This document shows, piece by piece, positions 35,701 through 47,856 of a DNA stretch of 64,000 bases. This stretch comes from Arthrobotrys musiformis (lineage: Eukaryota; Ascomycota; Orbiliomycetes; Orbiliales; Orbiliaceae). Each line of letters starts with the position of its first letter. The stretch's first letter is position 1. Both the position numbers and the translations under genes were made by a program. The stretch covers positions 992,001-1,056,000 of the forward strand of contig JAVHJL010000005.1 in the NCBI GenBank assembly GCA_036971715.1. Reading direction: 5' to 3'. Under the pieces are notes generated by a model, which ran no database searches, had not been told where the DNA came from, and worked only from the letters and a program-made list of their open reading frames with translations.

Positions 35701-38700
35701 AATGAGGTTTGTTACCATCTCAATGCAAATCATCGTTCCGACCTCGCATCTTTCGTAGTCATACTCGGAAAGCAAGTTCTCGCCGACCGCTTGAACCAAA
35801 TCACCAAACTCACTCCTTGAGAGGCTTGAGTCTAGACCCAAGAACTCGTCTAGTATTGGTCTTGAAAAAACTAGCTGGATTGGAGACAGGCCTTTCAAGA
35901 AAGTGGCAAATTTCTTAAATGCTTTGCCAGAGTCCTTTTCATGAGAGGCCAATGTATGAAACTGGAGAGCTTCGTATATAGTCATATTCGCGGTATCCGG
36001 AGAGCATATCGCTTCGTGCAATTCCCTAGGCATTTTGTTGAAGGCTTGCTGTTCAGCAGTGAGACCATCTCCAAAGATGTCGTCCATCTCCGCGTCGTCA
36101 CCCTCATTGTCGTCTCTTGAGCCGAGTTTAGCAAGTTGCAATTTTGACGACACAACGATGTTGAGCGTTGCGAGAAATTGAGTTATGGTATTGTCTTCAG
36201 CCAGCTTCCATTGGTAAATTTCCGCCCCTTTCGTATGACCAGTCAATTGCGGCAAGAATTTATTAATTCTTGACATAGTGCCGCTAATTATGTCCATATC
36301 CACTTCCCTTTGACTAAAATAATCTTCAAAAGTAGATCGCACCCGAGTTAGCTTCTTGAAAAATGATTCTATAGACTTCGTTTCGGGTTGGTTGAGAAAG
36401 GAGCCAAATATCGAGATCACGGCAAGGAAATCGGTCACGCCCTCTGCGCCACCCCGACTTATGGGCTTTGTGGCCTCCTTGTTTTGTATGACGGGCCATT
36501 TCTCATAAAATTCGTCAAGCTGTTGATTCGAGAATTCAATCATTTGGGTTTCGGCTTCCATAGACCTCTTTGTGACGGCGGGTTTGGTCCAGTACTTGCG
36601 AGCCGAAGAGCTCTGCAGCTTTGGGGTGCCCTCCGAACCCACATTCCCAAGGAGTAGGAAGGAGAGAGGGTTTAGAGAAGCAGTGCTCCTTTGTATGGCT
36701 TGTCCGATAGTTCCGCTCGCAACGTCTGGATATGTGGCGTAAGGGTAGTATTCCTGCCCACAACAAAGTGACACGATTGAGCTGACTTCAAGGGCCGATG
36801 CCTTGTTTTCGGCATCTCCCCACGATGACCCTGTTTAGAAGATATCATATTCAGCGAAATTGCTAGTCAAACAAAGGGGGCGTATAACATACCAGGTCGC
36901 CACTTCATCAAAAACCATTGAAAGAGCCTCGTCTCAAGGTGGACTTTCGAAATCGCTGGATTTTCTCTCCGACGGCGAACGATTTCATGCCAGAACGCAA
37001 CAGTAGAGTCCGCGACAAGTGCAGGGCCCTGAGCTTCGACTTTGGACACAAGGTCATCGATCGAATCCCTAACTTCCGTAAAGGACAATATATTCTCTGC
37101 AAGCATAATACGAAGTAAATGGCATGCCGAGCGGCAGGCTGAGGGTGAAGTTATATTCCTCATTGCAGTTTTCCATAATTCTAAATTGTTTAGTGACTTG
37201 ACGAGTTCTTTAGAATTGGGGTTCGAGTATATCCTGCAATAGCTCATTAGCAAATCTAGGAGGGACGGGTTCAAATGTATTAATAAATGTGTGCACATAC
37301 ACTGATAGGACAAGCATTGCCCATGATGCATATACGGTGTCCTCATGCGAGCACAGCTGTGCAATCGTTTCAAGTCCTCTTTCCGCTGTTGCGAGGTCAG
37401 GAATCCACTTATCGAAGTAGAAGCTGAGGACTTGCATAGCCAGAATTTTTTGGGCTTCGTCCGGGGATCTCAGGCTGCTAATTATATCATCTAATTGGGA
37501 GCCAAGCTTTAGACGTTTTATTCCAACCGCGTCGACACTATCCACATCCATAGCTTGGATATTATCCTCAATGCCTTGCTGGAGACTATACATGATAGAT
37601 GCCATCAACTGTGGAATCATCCAGCCGTGTTCATTCCTCGAAGCTCCAGGACGAAGTGCGAAAGTAGAAGTCCGCAATGCATTCCTCCGGACCGGGCTAG
37701 AGGGCAATAGACATTCGAAGGCAACGTCATTGATATCTAAAAACGTTCTCCGAGGGTCAACAAGGTGGTCTTTGGCGATTTTATCCAAAACTGCTGTGAG
37801 GTTTTCGCGAAGTACGCTTTCGGAGGGAGATTTCAGCAAAGAGTATATGTGAGGCAACCCGAGAACAAGATGAACCACAAGGTGTTCCTTCATTGCGAAC
37901 GATTTTGTATTCCCCCAATTCCCAGCGAAGTGTGCTGTTGTCCTTCTCACGACCTTCGCGGTATACTCTAGGTGGTTGGCTGTCAACGCCTCGAGAACCG
38001 AGTTGAGGGTCAGTAGTGCATCAATTTCGGTCGAGCGAAGCTCATAGACAGTCAAGGCGACGTCTACTAATTGGGCCAGGTGGTCTCCCTCGACATTGAA
38101 TGCTTGAGGTGTCGAGGTTAGAGTCCGAAGGAGGCTCAAAACATTGGTACCAATTTTGCCGAAGCCTTCATTTCGGTGCTTTTGGTTGTACATGCGCTCC
38201 CTCTCGATGCGGACTTCAAGATATTGGCAGCAAAGTTGGACTAGTTCGATCCAATCGTCTTTGAGAAGGTGCTCGCTGTGTGAACGGTTCCCGAAGAGTG
38301 TGTTCAAGATCTTAATGTATTCTTCGATGACAGAATCGTACTGGTCCTCGTGAATCTCTAGTAGCATCTGAGTACAGTGCGCTGTCAATGCTTTGATGGC
38401 CTTGTAAGGTAATCGATGCCCGCACTTTTCAACCACCATTCGAATCGTTTCTGCACACCGTCCGACCTTGCCGATATTGGTATTGCGGCCGGCTTCTCTA
38501 GCCTGACGGGCAACCGTAGCCTTTTCTGCCACTGTAGCCTTAAACAGGCTTTCGAGCATTTTATTATAGCCCTTCTCTGGTATATTGCATCTGTACTCAG
38601 GTTAAGTAACGGATTTCGTGCCCTTTTAGGTTGAGGTGTAAAACGGGATGTGGCTTACATGAAATCGGAGTTGAGAATGAGGTCACGAAGATCTGGGTAC

Positions 38701-38891
38701 CCCTGCTGTTAATCGCACATCGAACAGTATAGGAACGAGGGACACCTACCTTTTGCACCCCCTTGCCTGACAGTAGACTTGTCAGATTGCAGGTGTTCTA
38801 TAAGGTGTATCATAGTTAGCATGAGAGTCTTTTCATTTAGTCACATGTTGGGATACTTGCCATATATCTTGAATAGCTTTGCCTCGGACAT
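29727..38891 (-). CDS. TEL1: Tel1/ATM serine/threonine kinase (two one-base frame discrepancies)
   Basis: PI3K-like kinase that senses DNA double-strand breaks and maintains telomeres. Exons on the minus strand: 38891-38861, 38797-38750, 38703-38660, 38590-36893, 36830-32300, 32208-29816 and 29746-29727, about 2920 residues, normal for fungal Tel1. A helical-repeat N-terminal solenoid and FAT region lead to the kinase: GGNDDLRQDAIMEQVF (about 2598), catalytic GLGDRHGHNILL (about 2749) and HIDLGVAFEQG. The FATC tail reads NLAVLYGGWAAYV and needs the last 20-base exon. Two places have one base too many for the frame: the G5 run in exon 2 (38756-38760) and the CCCC run near 37221-37224. Removing one base at each makes every downstream exon phase agree. 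Intron 1 uses a GC donor (GCAAGT). An unusual intron near 37200 is the alternative to the second discrepancy. Confidence 0.93.
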
Positions 38892-39971
38892 CTTGGCTGA
38901 TTCTAGGGACTCTCGGTCACCTTAGATCTCACGCTTTTTAGATTTCGGAAAGGGTGATGGAGCTGATCAATTGAGGTAATGTTTTGAATTAGTCGTTAAA
39001 CAACGGATGTAGATAAACGGATTGTGTTAAGCCCGTTGGATTTTGGGATAAGAAGCGTTCGGAACAATGTGCAATGCATCCACTAAAAACGCTAATAACA
39101 AAAATCCGGTTGCTTGAAAAGAATGAAGACCAATAATTCTTCGACTAGGCGAGGTGAATAAGCTGTGGTCGAGGGCCCAATGCAGAGCTGGGCTTTTATA
39201 TCGCAGCTTTAGACGGTATGAATCATGAAGTTGGTAGAGGAAGCCTCTGGGGGATTCTTTCCACCGAACGCTCGAGAGACTGGGATTCAATGCCGCAGAA
39301 CTGGAGGGGCGGAATCCCAACTGGCTGACAAACTGAGCGTCTTTTACGGTCAAAAAACGCCAGCTTGTTTGGTCGTGTGGCCCAGTTGGTGCGGGTGTAG
39401 AATGGAATACGAGATAAAGATCCGATAGCAGACAATATAGTGGTACCAGTTCAAAAGCATACAGCATGTAGACGTGCGAGTAATTAGCTAAAGCGCGAAA
39501 CAAAAAAAGAAAACCAAGTGACCTTCGAGCACACGGTCAACTCCAGAGCATAGAACGAAGTCGTGGTGGAATTCCCATCGTCATCGTCAGGCAGCATATG
39601 GAATATTGTCCGCCCTGCAGGATTCGAGAGGCTGCTGGGTGTGGTTGCTGGGGTGCGGCTTTCCAACGACGCGTCTCTCCACCCAAGAAAAAGTTCGGTT
39701 GCTTTAGACATCATCCCATCCCAGAACCCTCGAGTCGTACCACCCACCGACATCCCTTCGAGGATCACAGAACCCTCACCTAAATCACGCCCTCTGTCGC
39801 GATACTCTACGGCTCCGAACCGTTATCCTTGAAACCAATCCACCGAGATATACGCGCACCAATCGAATACCATCACTGCCAGCATCCTGGGCGGCTGTTG
39901 TATATAGGGATTATCAACAATACGTGCAATCGGCGTGCACAAGCACGGTCTATTGCATACGAGACGGAAAC
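38892..39971. promoter_or_regulatory. divergent promoter region of TEL1 and NUP192
   Basis: 1.08 kb between the start codons of Tel1 (-) and Nup192 (+). Frames here (for example 39027-39503 on minus) lack protein character. No defined site is claimed beyond its being the shared upstream region. Confidence 0.5.
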
Positions 39972-42900
39972 ATGTCTTTACCAGCGTGGTTGCTATCGGA
40001 CTTTGAGAGTCTACACGAAGCGCTTCTTGCGATCGCAGAGTCGAACGGGGTCGGGTCTGACACTCTCGATGACTTGTTGAGTCGGCATCAGGATGCACTT
40101 AAGCAATTGCTTGACCAACGTCCAAGAAATGAGGGGTTTCGGAAAAAGCTACAATCAGGTGAGGGTGGAATTGGCTAGAACTCTTGTAAGGATGAAGGAA
40201 GGGCTGACGGCGGGAAACCATCTGAATAGGCAAGGTTGAGCTATCCGACGACGTATATGAGGTCAACGAACTCTTCGTCCAGACGACAATTGAATTATCG
40301 GATGAACTATCCTTGGATGAATTATTGGCGGCAGAACTCCTTTTACTTGGACAGGAGGAAAGTACAAGTCTCGACCGAGAACCGAAGCAAGCGGCCGTAA
40401 TCATCTTCCATAGACGTCGGCATTATATCGCAGAATGTATCCGACTCATCCTTTCACTATCGTCGGACAATGACGTCGACCCAGAACTACGGGCTATCCT
40501 CAAGCAATCGGCAATGAAAATTGCAGGGAGGGGAACAAAATTCGGCGATAAAATTATCAATACAATGGCGACTATCCGGGAATGGATCCGACAACTCGCA
40601 GACAAGCATAGACTAGTGGGCTTCCACAACATCCCAAGCGTAGCGGAGACCAGAGATGTAATCGTCCTACAAGCGAATGCATTATCGCAACAGCACCAGG
40701 CTCTCGCTTTGTCATTGACGTATCTGATTCAACTGGAGCAATGCGGTGTGCCCGAACTTGATTCCATAGTGGCCGGATTGAAATCTCAGAAAGAGTACGA
40801 CGTCCTCCTCATTCATCAAATACCGCCTTTCCTCGCCCTTGTTTCATTTGTGCTGTCACCGAGCACAAAGAGCACTGTTACGGAGCTCAGACAAAAACAT
40901 GCGGAGTTCGTACGATCGAGCAAAGACGACCGTTGGGACCTACAATACGTACATGCCGCTGTTCATTTGTCCTGGTTTACCGAAATGAATGGTCTCGCTC
41001 GGGATGCGCCTCCAACACTTCCCATCCAAATTGACTACCAAAGGGACATTCATGAACCCTCGAAACTAGTCCTATCCGATGGTGGACTGGACTTCATGAT
41101 GGCGATTGCAGCTGATACAAATCCTGCTACCCAAACAGAGGCATCGAGGGAAGAATTCAGACGTTTCTTGCAGACAAAAACACCTATCCAAACTAGCGAA
41201 ATGGTCGGGCTTTTGCCTGACTTCAGGGTAGCTCTCACCGCCCAACTCGAAAACTTCATGGACAGTTTTATTAGCAACATGGCAGATATCCTGAAGGAAA
41301 TCAAGAACATCGAAGAAGAGGACCACATGATCCAGCGTGAAAGTGCATACAACCTCGAGAGATTTTTCATGTTCATAGGCTTTCTGTTCCGAAACCGGCC
41401 AGATGCTGGTATGACCTTCTGGAGCGACCGGGAAAGCAATCTCTACGGATTTTTAACATGGGCATCTCAACGACAGACACCCGCAATGGCCAGTGCGTAT
41501 TGCGACATGCTCTCTTCCCTAGCTTTTGGTCCCGACAGCGCCCAAATGGCGGACCAATTCCTCACCGAGGAAGCGACGCTACATAGCCAAAAAAATAAGC
41601 GGCCGCAACAGGTTTCGTGGGATTTTATATTCCAATCGCTGCAATACTATGTAACTCAGTTAAGGCCACGCCCTGAACCCGCAGTCCCCGCGATAGGATA
41701 TCGTGGTATGCCCCCTCCCGTAGAACCTGCGGAGCTTGATGAAGAGAGCATAAGGGTTATTGATTCCTATCTTCGCCTCATCACTCAAATCATCACATTC
41801 AACGATTCTGCCAGGGACAAGATATTCGAAAATACGACAGCTCAATTAATACCTACTCTAATGGAAATGTTGGACTCGCCACTTCCCGGAAGCCTTATCG
41901 CATCGATATTCAATACCATCGCTGGTTTCTGTTTTGCTAAGTCCGAAAACGATAATATCCAATTATGGGATGCTATTGACCGATGGGTTATGGTCCCACC
42001 CCCCAATGCAGGACCAGGAATGCCAGCTCTTAGGACAAAACCAAATGGCTATATGACCTTCCTCAAATCCGAAGTCGTCACCACGTCATTTGCCTCAGCT
42101 TTAGCGTTTGTCAAGCTCATGACGGCGTTAATACGCCCCACAGATCCCAGTCTGACGGATGTTCTCCCTTTCCCAGAAAACTTGGGTAGCACAAACAGAC
42201 TCCCTGGGATTGATTTTTACGTTGATAGCATTGTTGAAATGCTGATAGAAGCGGACAAACAGCTCTCCGACAATGACACACTTTTGCTTCAAACAGCATG
42301 TCTAGATTTCATATTGACATCCTTGCTTTCATTCGATGACCAGCTCATCGTTATAGCGAATACGTCTTCCATTGCAGTTGACTCTGTAATGAAAACTACC
42401 GACCTTGCCACCTATGTCAAGCTACACCCATTTTCGAGACTAATGGATCACCTGTTCAGCGAAGGAGTCCTAAGCACACTCTTTTCTATCGTCCGTAAGG
42501 GAGTAGATGCAGTGGCAGCAGCAGATGGGATCAAAGAAGACTCGCCTCTTATTCAAAGCATTTTGATGACAATCCAAATCATGACAATCATAATGGATAA
42601 AGAGCACACATTCCTCGAGGTCGTGCGGCCACAGCTATGGAAAGATGACAATGCTCCGCGCAAAAGTGTTGCAAATACAGCTCTTGCTTCTTTTGAGACG
42701 GCTGTTCTTTATCACCTTTCCATCATTGTCCATCTCGGCCTTCTAGGCGGAATGGAGCATTCGAGGCTCGCTGTGACGTCCTTGAAACTTCTCACCACTC
42801 TAGCCGCGTCAACTACCATAACAAGCACCCCAACCGCACACTTCAGCAGAACTAGTGGCAAGAACAGGCTACTCACTATCACTGACTCTGAAGGAGAATC

Positions 42901-45113
42901 GAGAAGAATAGCCTTCGGGTTTATTAACACGTTAGAGAAGAGAATCGACCCTAGTACAGCGATAGAGGGGCAACTTCACCCTGACATCGTTGTAAAGCTC
43001 GAAATCCTCTCCTTTTTAAATACTTGTCTAGCGTCAACACCCGACAAGCCGACTCTTGCCCATTTGATACTTGGTTTCTCGATCAACGATAATCGGGTCG
43101 ATATCAGCGAAGAGCCAAGCGGTATTGGTTCCGGTACCTCTGTCTTCCATTCTGTCCTCAACATCGCCAGTTCGTGGGAAGAACGAGACGAACAAGGAAC
43201 AATTTTCGATGGGGAACTTATGGTATTAAAGCGAGCAGCTTTGACAGTCCTCCACTTCCTCTGGAAGTCCAAGTTAACTTGCTCGGATACTCTTTACATC
43301 CTCAGGGAGAACAAATTCTTCTTCGCCCAGTTCTCCCAAGAAGCTGTCATCAACAATTCGACTATGTGGGACGGCTTCCCTTTCACCGCTCCGGACTTTT
43401 TCTTCAATACCTCCGTAGACTGCTGCCGTGCTTACATCGACTCACGGACGTATATTCTTGATTACCTAGCCCTGGAGCTGCGCCAGATGTCACTTCTTGG
43501 GGCAGCGAGCTCGCTCACTGCGTACTACCTTTGCTTGATGGGGGTTACGGATGCGTTTGATACTAGGCTGAACCACGCCAGCCTCCTCGATTATCTCGAC
43601 TTCCTCGAATTCGATGTGGAAGGGGCATTTGCTGCACCCGATTTAACACACTTCGGTGGCTCGAACTTTTCGCCCTATTTGAGGAGCGCCGCAGGGCAGG
43701 AGGTCGAGCAGTACAATATTGACAACGTTAGGTCAATGTTACAGCTCAGAAAATTGGAAATAAAGAAAACTGGAAAGTTTGGAGCTGATTCTGAGGAGCT
43801 GATGGATATCGAAACTGAGCAAATTGCGGTATACCTTCAGCAGGACAACAACTTCCGACAATTCAAAGTTTCTAGGATTCTGTGCCTACAGCACTGGTGC
43901 AGACTGGTCATCGCTCTTCTCGAAACCTCTCTCTCAGATCCCACTACCAAGTCTTCCTACATTATGCAGGCTTTGCAGACGGTTATTCCCAAGCTTGAAC
44001 AGTACTGCGGTAGCGACGAACGGATAACAGCCGAATTGACGGTGGTGGCGCAATCTCTCATCTCCAACTTAGACTTCGAATCGATAAATCTAGGCCGGGA
44101 ACAAAGGGCGGACGTAGCTCACGATCGTCTCTACCAGCTTTTCCGCCTCGCTCTACGAGGGGCTCAGTCGCCTATCGCAACCGCCAAGATCCGCGAAGAC
44201 TTTTATGACATTCTATGCCGATATCTCAATGGTATGGCAGGCCTGTCGTCCCAATTGTCTATCCTCAATCGTCGCAGCCTGCAGACAATCCGCGGAAGCG
44301 GAGAGAGATTTCTTGAGATCCTGTGCAACGACGCATACGTTGGGGCCGGTACTTGCAAGTTGCTTGCCCTGAATCTTCTAGACGCACTCGTCGCATTGAG
44401 CCAAGAGGAGGAATCGACCTATATCATTGACGTCCTACGAAGACAAAATTTGATTGTGGTACTAGTACAGTCGCTCAAGAACCTCGACCAAGAGGCACTG
44501 CAAGTTACCGATGGTATGTTATCCCCACCTTTGACCTATGCACTGCAGTTTCCTAACTCGCGATTAGGTGGCCAATCTTTTATGACGCTTGTCAAAGCTA
44601 TAACCGGGTTCCTGCTGCGACTCTCTCGAACAAAGCTCGGGGCTGGTATGGTACTTAGCTCCGGCTACTTTATGATTCTGAAAGAATGCGGGCTGTTTAC
44701 TATTGACCCTGACATCGGCATTGGTAAGATAACCACAGATATACAAAGGGTGTTACATTTATTAACTCAATACTCTGAAATAGCTTTTATGGGCGGCAAG
44801 AACATTTCTAGCTACTACGATTTGTTGTTATCTTTTGTCCGGGTCTTGGTTTCCTGCTTGATCTGCAAGGGTCTATATAATAAATCAGACCTTTTGCAGA
44901 CGCAGAGGTTCCTCGCCGATAATAGGATATTGGTGTCATCGATCCTAAAACGAAATGCCAACATCGGAGGTGTGCTACCGAACGCCGGCGATATGGGCCC
45001 GCTCGTTGATATGTTTGTAGTTTTGTATTCTATGGCTGATGCTGCTGCTGAGGTAATGTGACCCGACGATGAACATATGAGAGCCATGATACTGACAATC
45101 ATCCTAGGCGTGA
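39972..45113 (+). CDS. NUP192: nuclear pore inner-ring scaffold Nup192/Nup205
   Basis: Large alpha-solenoid nucleoporin of the inner ring, anchoring other ring components. Five exons: 39972-40158, 40230-44513, 44568-44723, 44784-45052 and 45108-45113, giving 1633 residues with every phase consistent. The N terminus MSLPAWLLSDFESLHEAL, the block VELSDDVYEVNELFVQTTIE just after intron 1, and ESAYNLERFFMFIGFLFRNRPDAG further on follow the order in fungal Nup192. Introns at 44514-44567 (54 nt) and 44724-44783 (60 nt) are multiples of three without stop codons, so the unspliced frame stays open. I call them introns because both have GTATGT or GTAAGA donors, branch-like sites and AG ends, and because splicing the second restores family spacing between DPDIG and YYDLL. 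If the last intron is not used, the protein ends at 45061 instead. Confidence 0.92.
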
Positions 45114-45870
45114 TTCACACCCATCGCTCTTGTATTTCAGTTCCCCTTAATTCTTTTTCTTGACATCAATGGCATTAGCGGCGCGATTCTGCGTAAAGCG
45201 ATGCTGAGAATTTCAATATATGAATCTTCATTAGCGAGTTTGAATGTTTTTGTTTTGATTTTTTCTTTTTTCCTCTTAGACGGAGTTGAATTTTTCACGA
45301 CGACATTATGTTGACCGACGGACAGCATATTCTTCGTATCATGTAATATAGTCACAAATACTCCTTCGAAACATTCCACATCATGGTCATGATCAATAGC
45401 ACCTAAAAAACAATCCTACGAAGCAAGCCTGAATTATACATAAAGCATACACGGCTATATTATATTATGTCCCTAATTTCTCTCAACAGAGCACGTCGTC
45501 GCCCTTGAAGGCTCCATGCCCTGTAAGCCCCAGCTTTTCCACAGAAAAACACGGGGAGATACGTGAAAGGTATTCCATCTCATCTATGTGTCCACACTCC
45601 AATTCCTGGTGCTATATTTTTGTGTCGAAATGAAGCTCTAGCATATGTATAGATGATAAATAATTTTTGAGATGGAGAGAAGAAGAAAAAGAGGAAAGAA
45701 AAATTTGTGCTTTGGGATTTAAATGGGCGAGAAATTTCTTGGCGCGGACAAACGTGGGTTGGTCTTCACAAACAACCCAACCTTACATGTGCATGTCATA
45801 GCTTGGACACCCCATCGCTTTCAAAGCTTTACACGAACAATTTGGAAAGAAAGAAAGAGAGAAAGAAAGG
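45114..45870. other. intergenic region between NUP192 and the centrin-like gene
   Basis: No coding exon seen. The last 60 bases are a GAAAGAAAGA purine repeat directly before the centrin-like start codon, probably leader sequence. Confidence 0.5.
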
Positions 45871-46675
45871 ATGGTAGGCTGGTTCATTTCCCGTTTCCTT
45901 TGATATTTATATCTGCACCATAATGATTTTATACTAAAGAATTTATGACGGTGATGATGATGGTATATCCAGCCCCCGAAGAAACGAACACCAGCAGGTC
46001 TTCCGCCAAAAAAGAGGCCCAGGGTCAAGCTAGCCCAAAACCTCAGTCTCACGACTGAAGAGGAACGAGAAGTTCGCAGTGCCTTTGATATTTTCACCGA
46101 CCCTGAAGAATTGGGGAAAGATGTCATCCTCGCCAAAAATCTAAAGAAGGCTTTTAGGTGAGAATCCTGTCGTTTCGTTTTATAGACGGATCAACACGGA
46201 AACCCGCTAAAGATTCAATGCTTTATAATGTATAGCGCGTTGGGCTTTAATCTGTCGACGATTGAAACAAGAGATATCCTGAAAACAATCGACCCAGATG
46301 ATGAAGGGTTTATCACATATGAATTATTTCTTGAAGTTGCGGCGATGAAGATCAAGGACCGGGATAAGCAAGAAGAAGAAGTGGACAAAGCATTTTCACT
46401 GTTCACTGGCGGTGACGATGAAGGTCCCATCACTCTACAGCATTTGAGGAAGGTTGCGCAGGTCCTCAATGAGAATGTAAGTGACGATACATTGAGGGAT
46501 ATGCTGAGGGAGGCATCGGCCAGCAGTGGAATGGATGTCAGCAAGTAAGTGGTTACCGTGCTATTGCTTTTGGACGGATCGATATATTACAAAGCCGCGT
46601 CAACTAACGTTATGACTACGTGAATTTTGAAGGAGAGATTTTGAGGATGTGATGAAAAGAGCTGGGATTTTATGA
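45871..46675 (+). CDS. centrin-like EF-hand protein, diverged
   Basis: Exons 45873 and before (ATG only, 45871-45873), 45973-46157, 46236-46544 and 46633-46675 give 179 residues, the length of fungal centrins. The first intron begins immediately after the start codon, because no in-frame ATG exists in the next exon and the ATG at 45871 is followed by GTAGGC with a TACTAAA branch downstream. The protein starts PPKKRTPAGLPPKKRPRVK, a basic tail found in fungal Cdc31-type centrins, then four EF-hand-like units: REVRSAFDIF, ALGFNLSTIETRDILKTIDP, KAFSLFTGG and SKRDFEDVMKRAGIL. Most calcium loops lack the acidic residue set, so calcium binding is probably weak or lost. Expected role: spindle-pole-body duplication or another centrin complex. 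It may be a second, diverged centrin rather than Cdc31 itself. Confidence 0.75.
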
Positions 46676-47856
46676 GTGCTTCCTCAACCATGGGTACGTG
46701 GTACTTGGGTATGGACAAACTTGGTTGCCCTCAGCTTCGCCATTGTCTCGATTCTCTGGTTCCGGTTGTGAAGGCACGACGATATCATGCATTTCCTACA
46801 TACTGTGCCTTATTACGGCCTACGTGCTACAGGTGATATTAGGTATGGACGGAACCGAGCAGTGCATGACAGCCGTTAACGTCGAATTCCTTTGTGAACT
46901 CGTTTCTGCTTCCATTCCACGGCTCCAGGGCCCGATCCTTTAGCCTTTGCATCCTTCAATGAAACCCCAAGACTTCCTGTTTCTGCTGTGACTACGACAT
47001 CGTTTGGCTCGGGTTGGCGTGGGCGCCATGCTAGCGTGGGTCGTAGCGCACCTGCCCGGAAGGGATTTAGACCAGGCCTTTGTGCAGGACGCCAATGCCG
47101 TTGCCCCTTTGCCCATGCAGGTGCAGAAAATCGAGAGACGAAGGACCCAATATGACAGGCAGATAGCCTGCAGGTTGCGTCGAGACTTTCGGGGCTAGTT
47201 TTTGCAACAAGCCCGATAGGCTGGTGGGAAATAGGAGTCGAGACACAACACTACGGCCACTGCCACCACGACTAAAACTGTGACGACGAACATCGCCAGA
47301 ATAGAACCAGAAGCCGAAAACACTGAAGCGGAGAGAGAAAAAAAAGCAGGCGTTCATTTGCAGCTTCAACTTCAACTCCAATAGCGCCTTAGGAACGACT
47401 CCAGCCGTGACGAGCCACTCAGCTTGCGTGTATTTTACGAGCATCCCTGACTTCGGATCGTACGCCACTGACGCCAATCCATATCTATCTTCTTCCTCTT
47501 CTTCCTTATCATCTCCCCGTGCTGCCTTCGATCATTCCTTCCTTTTGCCCTCTTCCTCGTATACATCCCTTCGGTTGTCATACATCCCAATATAAGGAGG
47601 GCATAATAACGTCAAGACAAACTTCATATTCAGTCTTTAAAAGAAAGAAAGAAAGATCTCGAATTCGAAGACCCGCCCGTCCGGTCCGCTTGCAGGTCAC
47701 CTTTGTTCGCGAACAGGAACACTAAGCTGCACACCTCCCTCGTTTCAACTCGTCCAATATTGGTCCACCCCCAGCTTCTGCATCTGGAAAACGCTCTCCC
47801 AGGCACACCATCGCCTGGTGAGCACGCAGGGTGTGTGAGCCACCCACAGCACCACC
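46676..47856. other. intergenic region before the zinc-transporter gene
   Basis: No supported gene. A CT-rich tract (47480-47580), typical of fungal promoters, lies about 300 bases before the next ATG. A 136-codon minus-strand frame at 47067-47477 overlaps this tract and is judged spurious. Confidence 0.5.

Noticed and set aside
47067..47477. 136-codon minus-strand frame starting MASVAYDPKSG
   Set aside because: Half of it covers low-complexity promoter DNA of the plus-strand zinc-transporter gene. It has no family resemblance and no splice or leader context.
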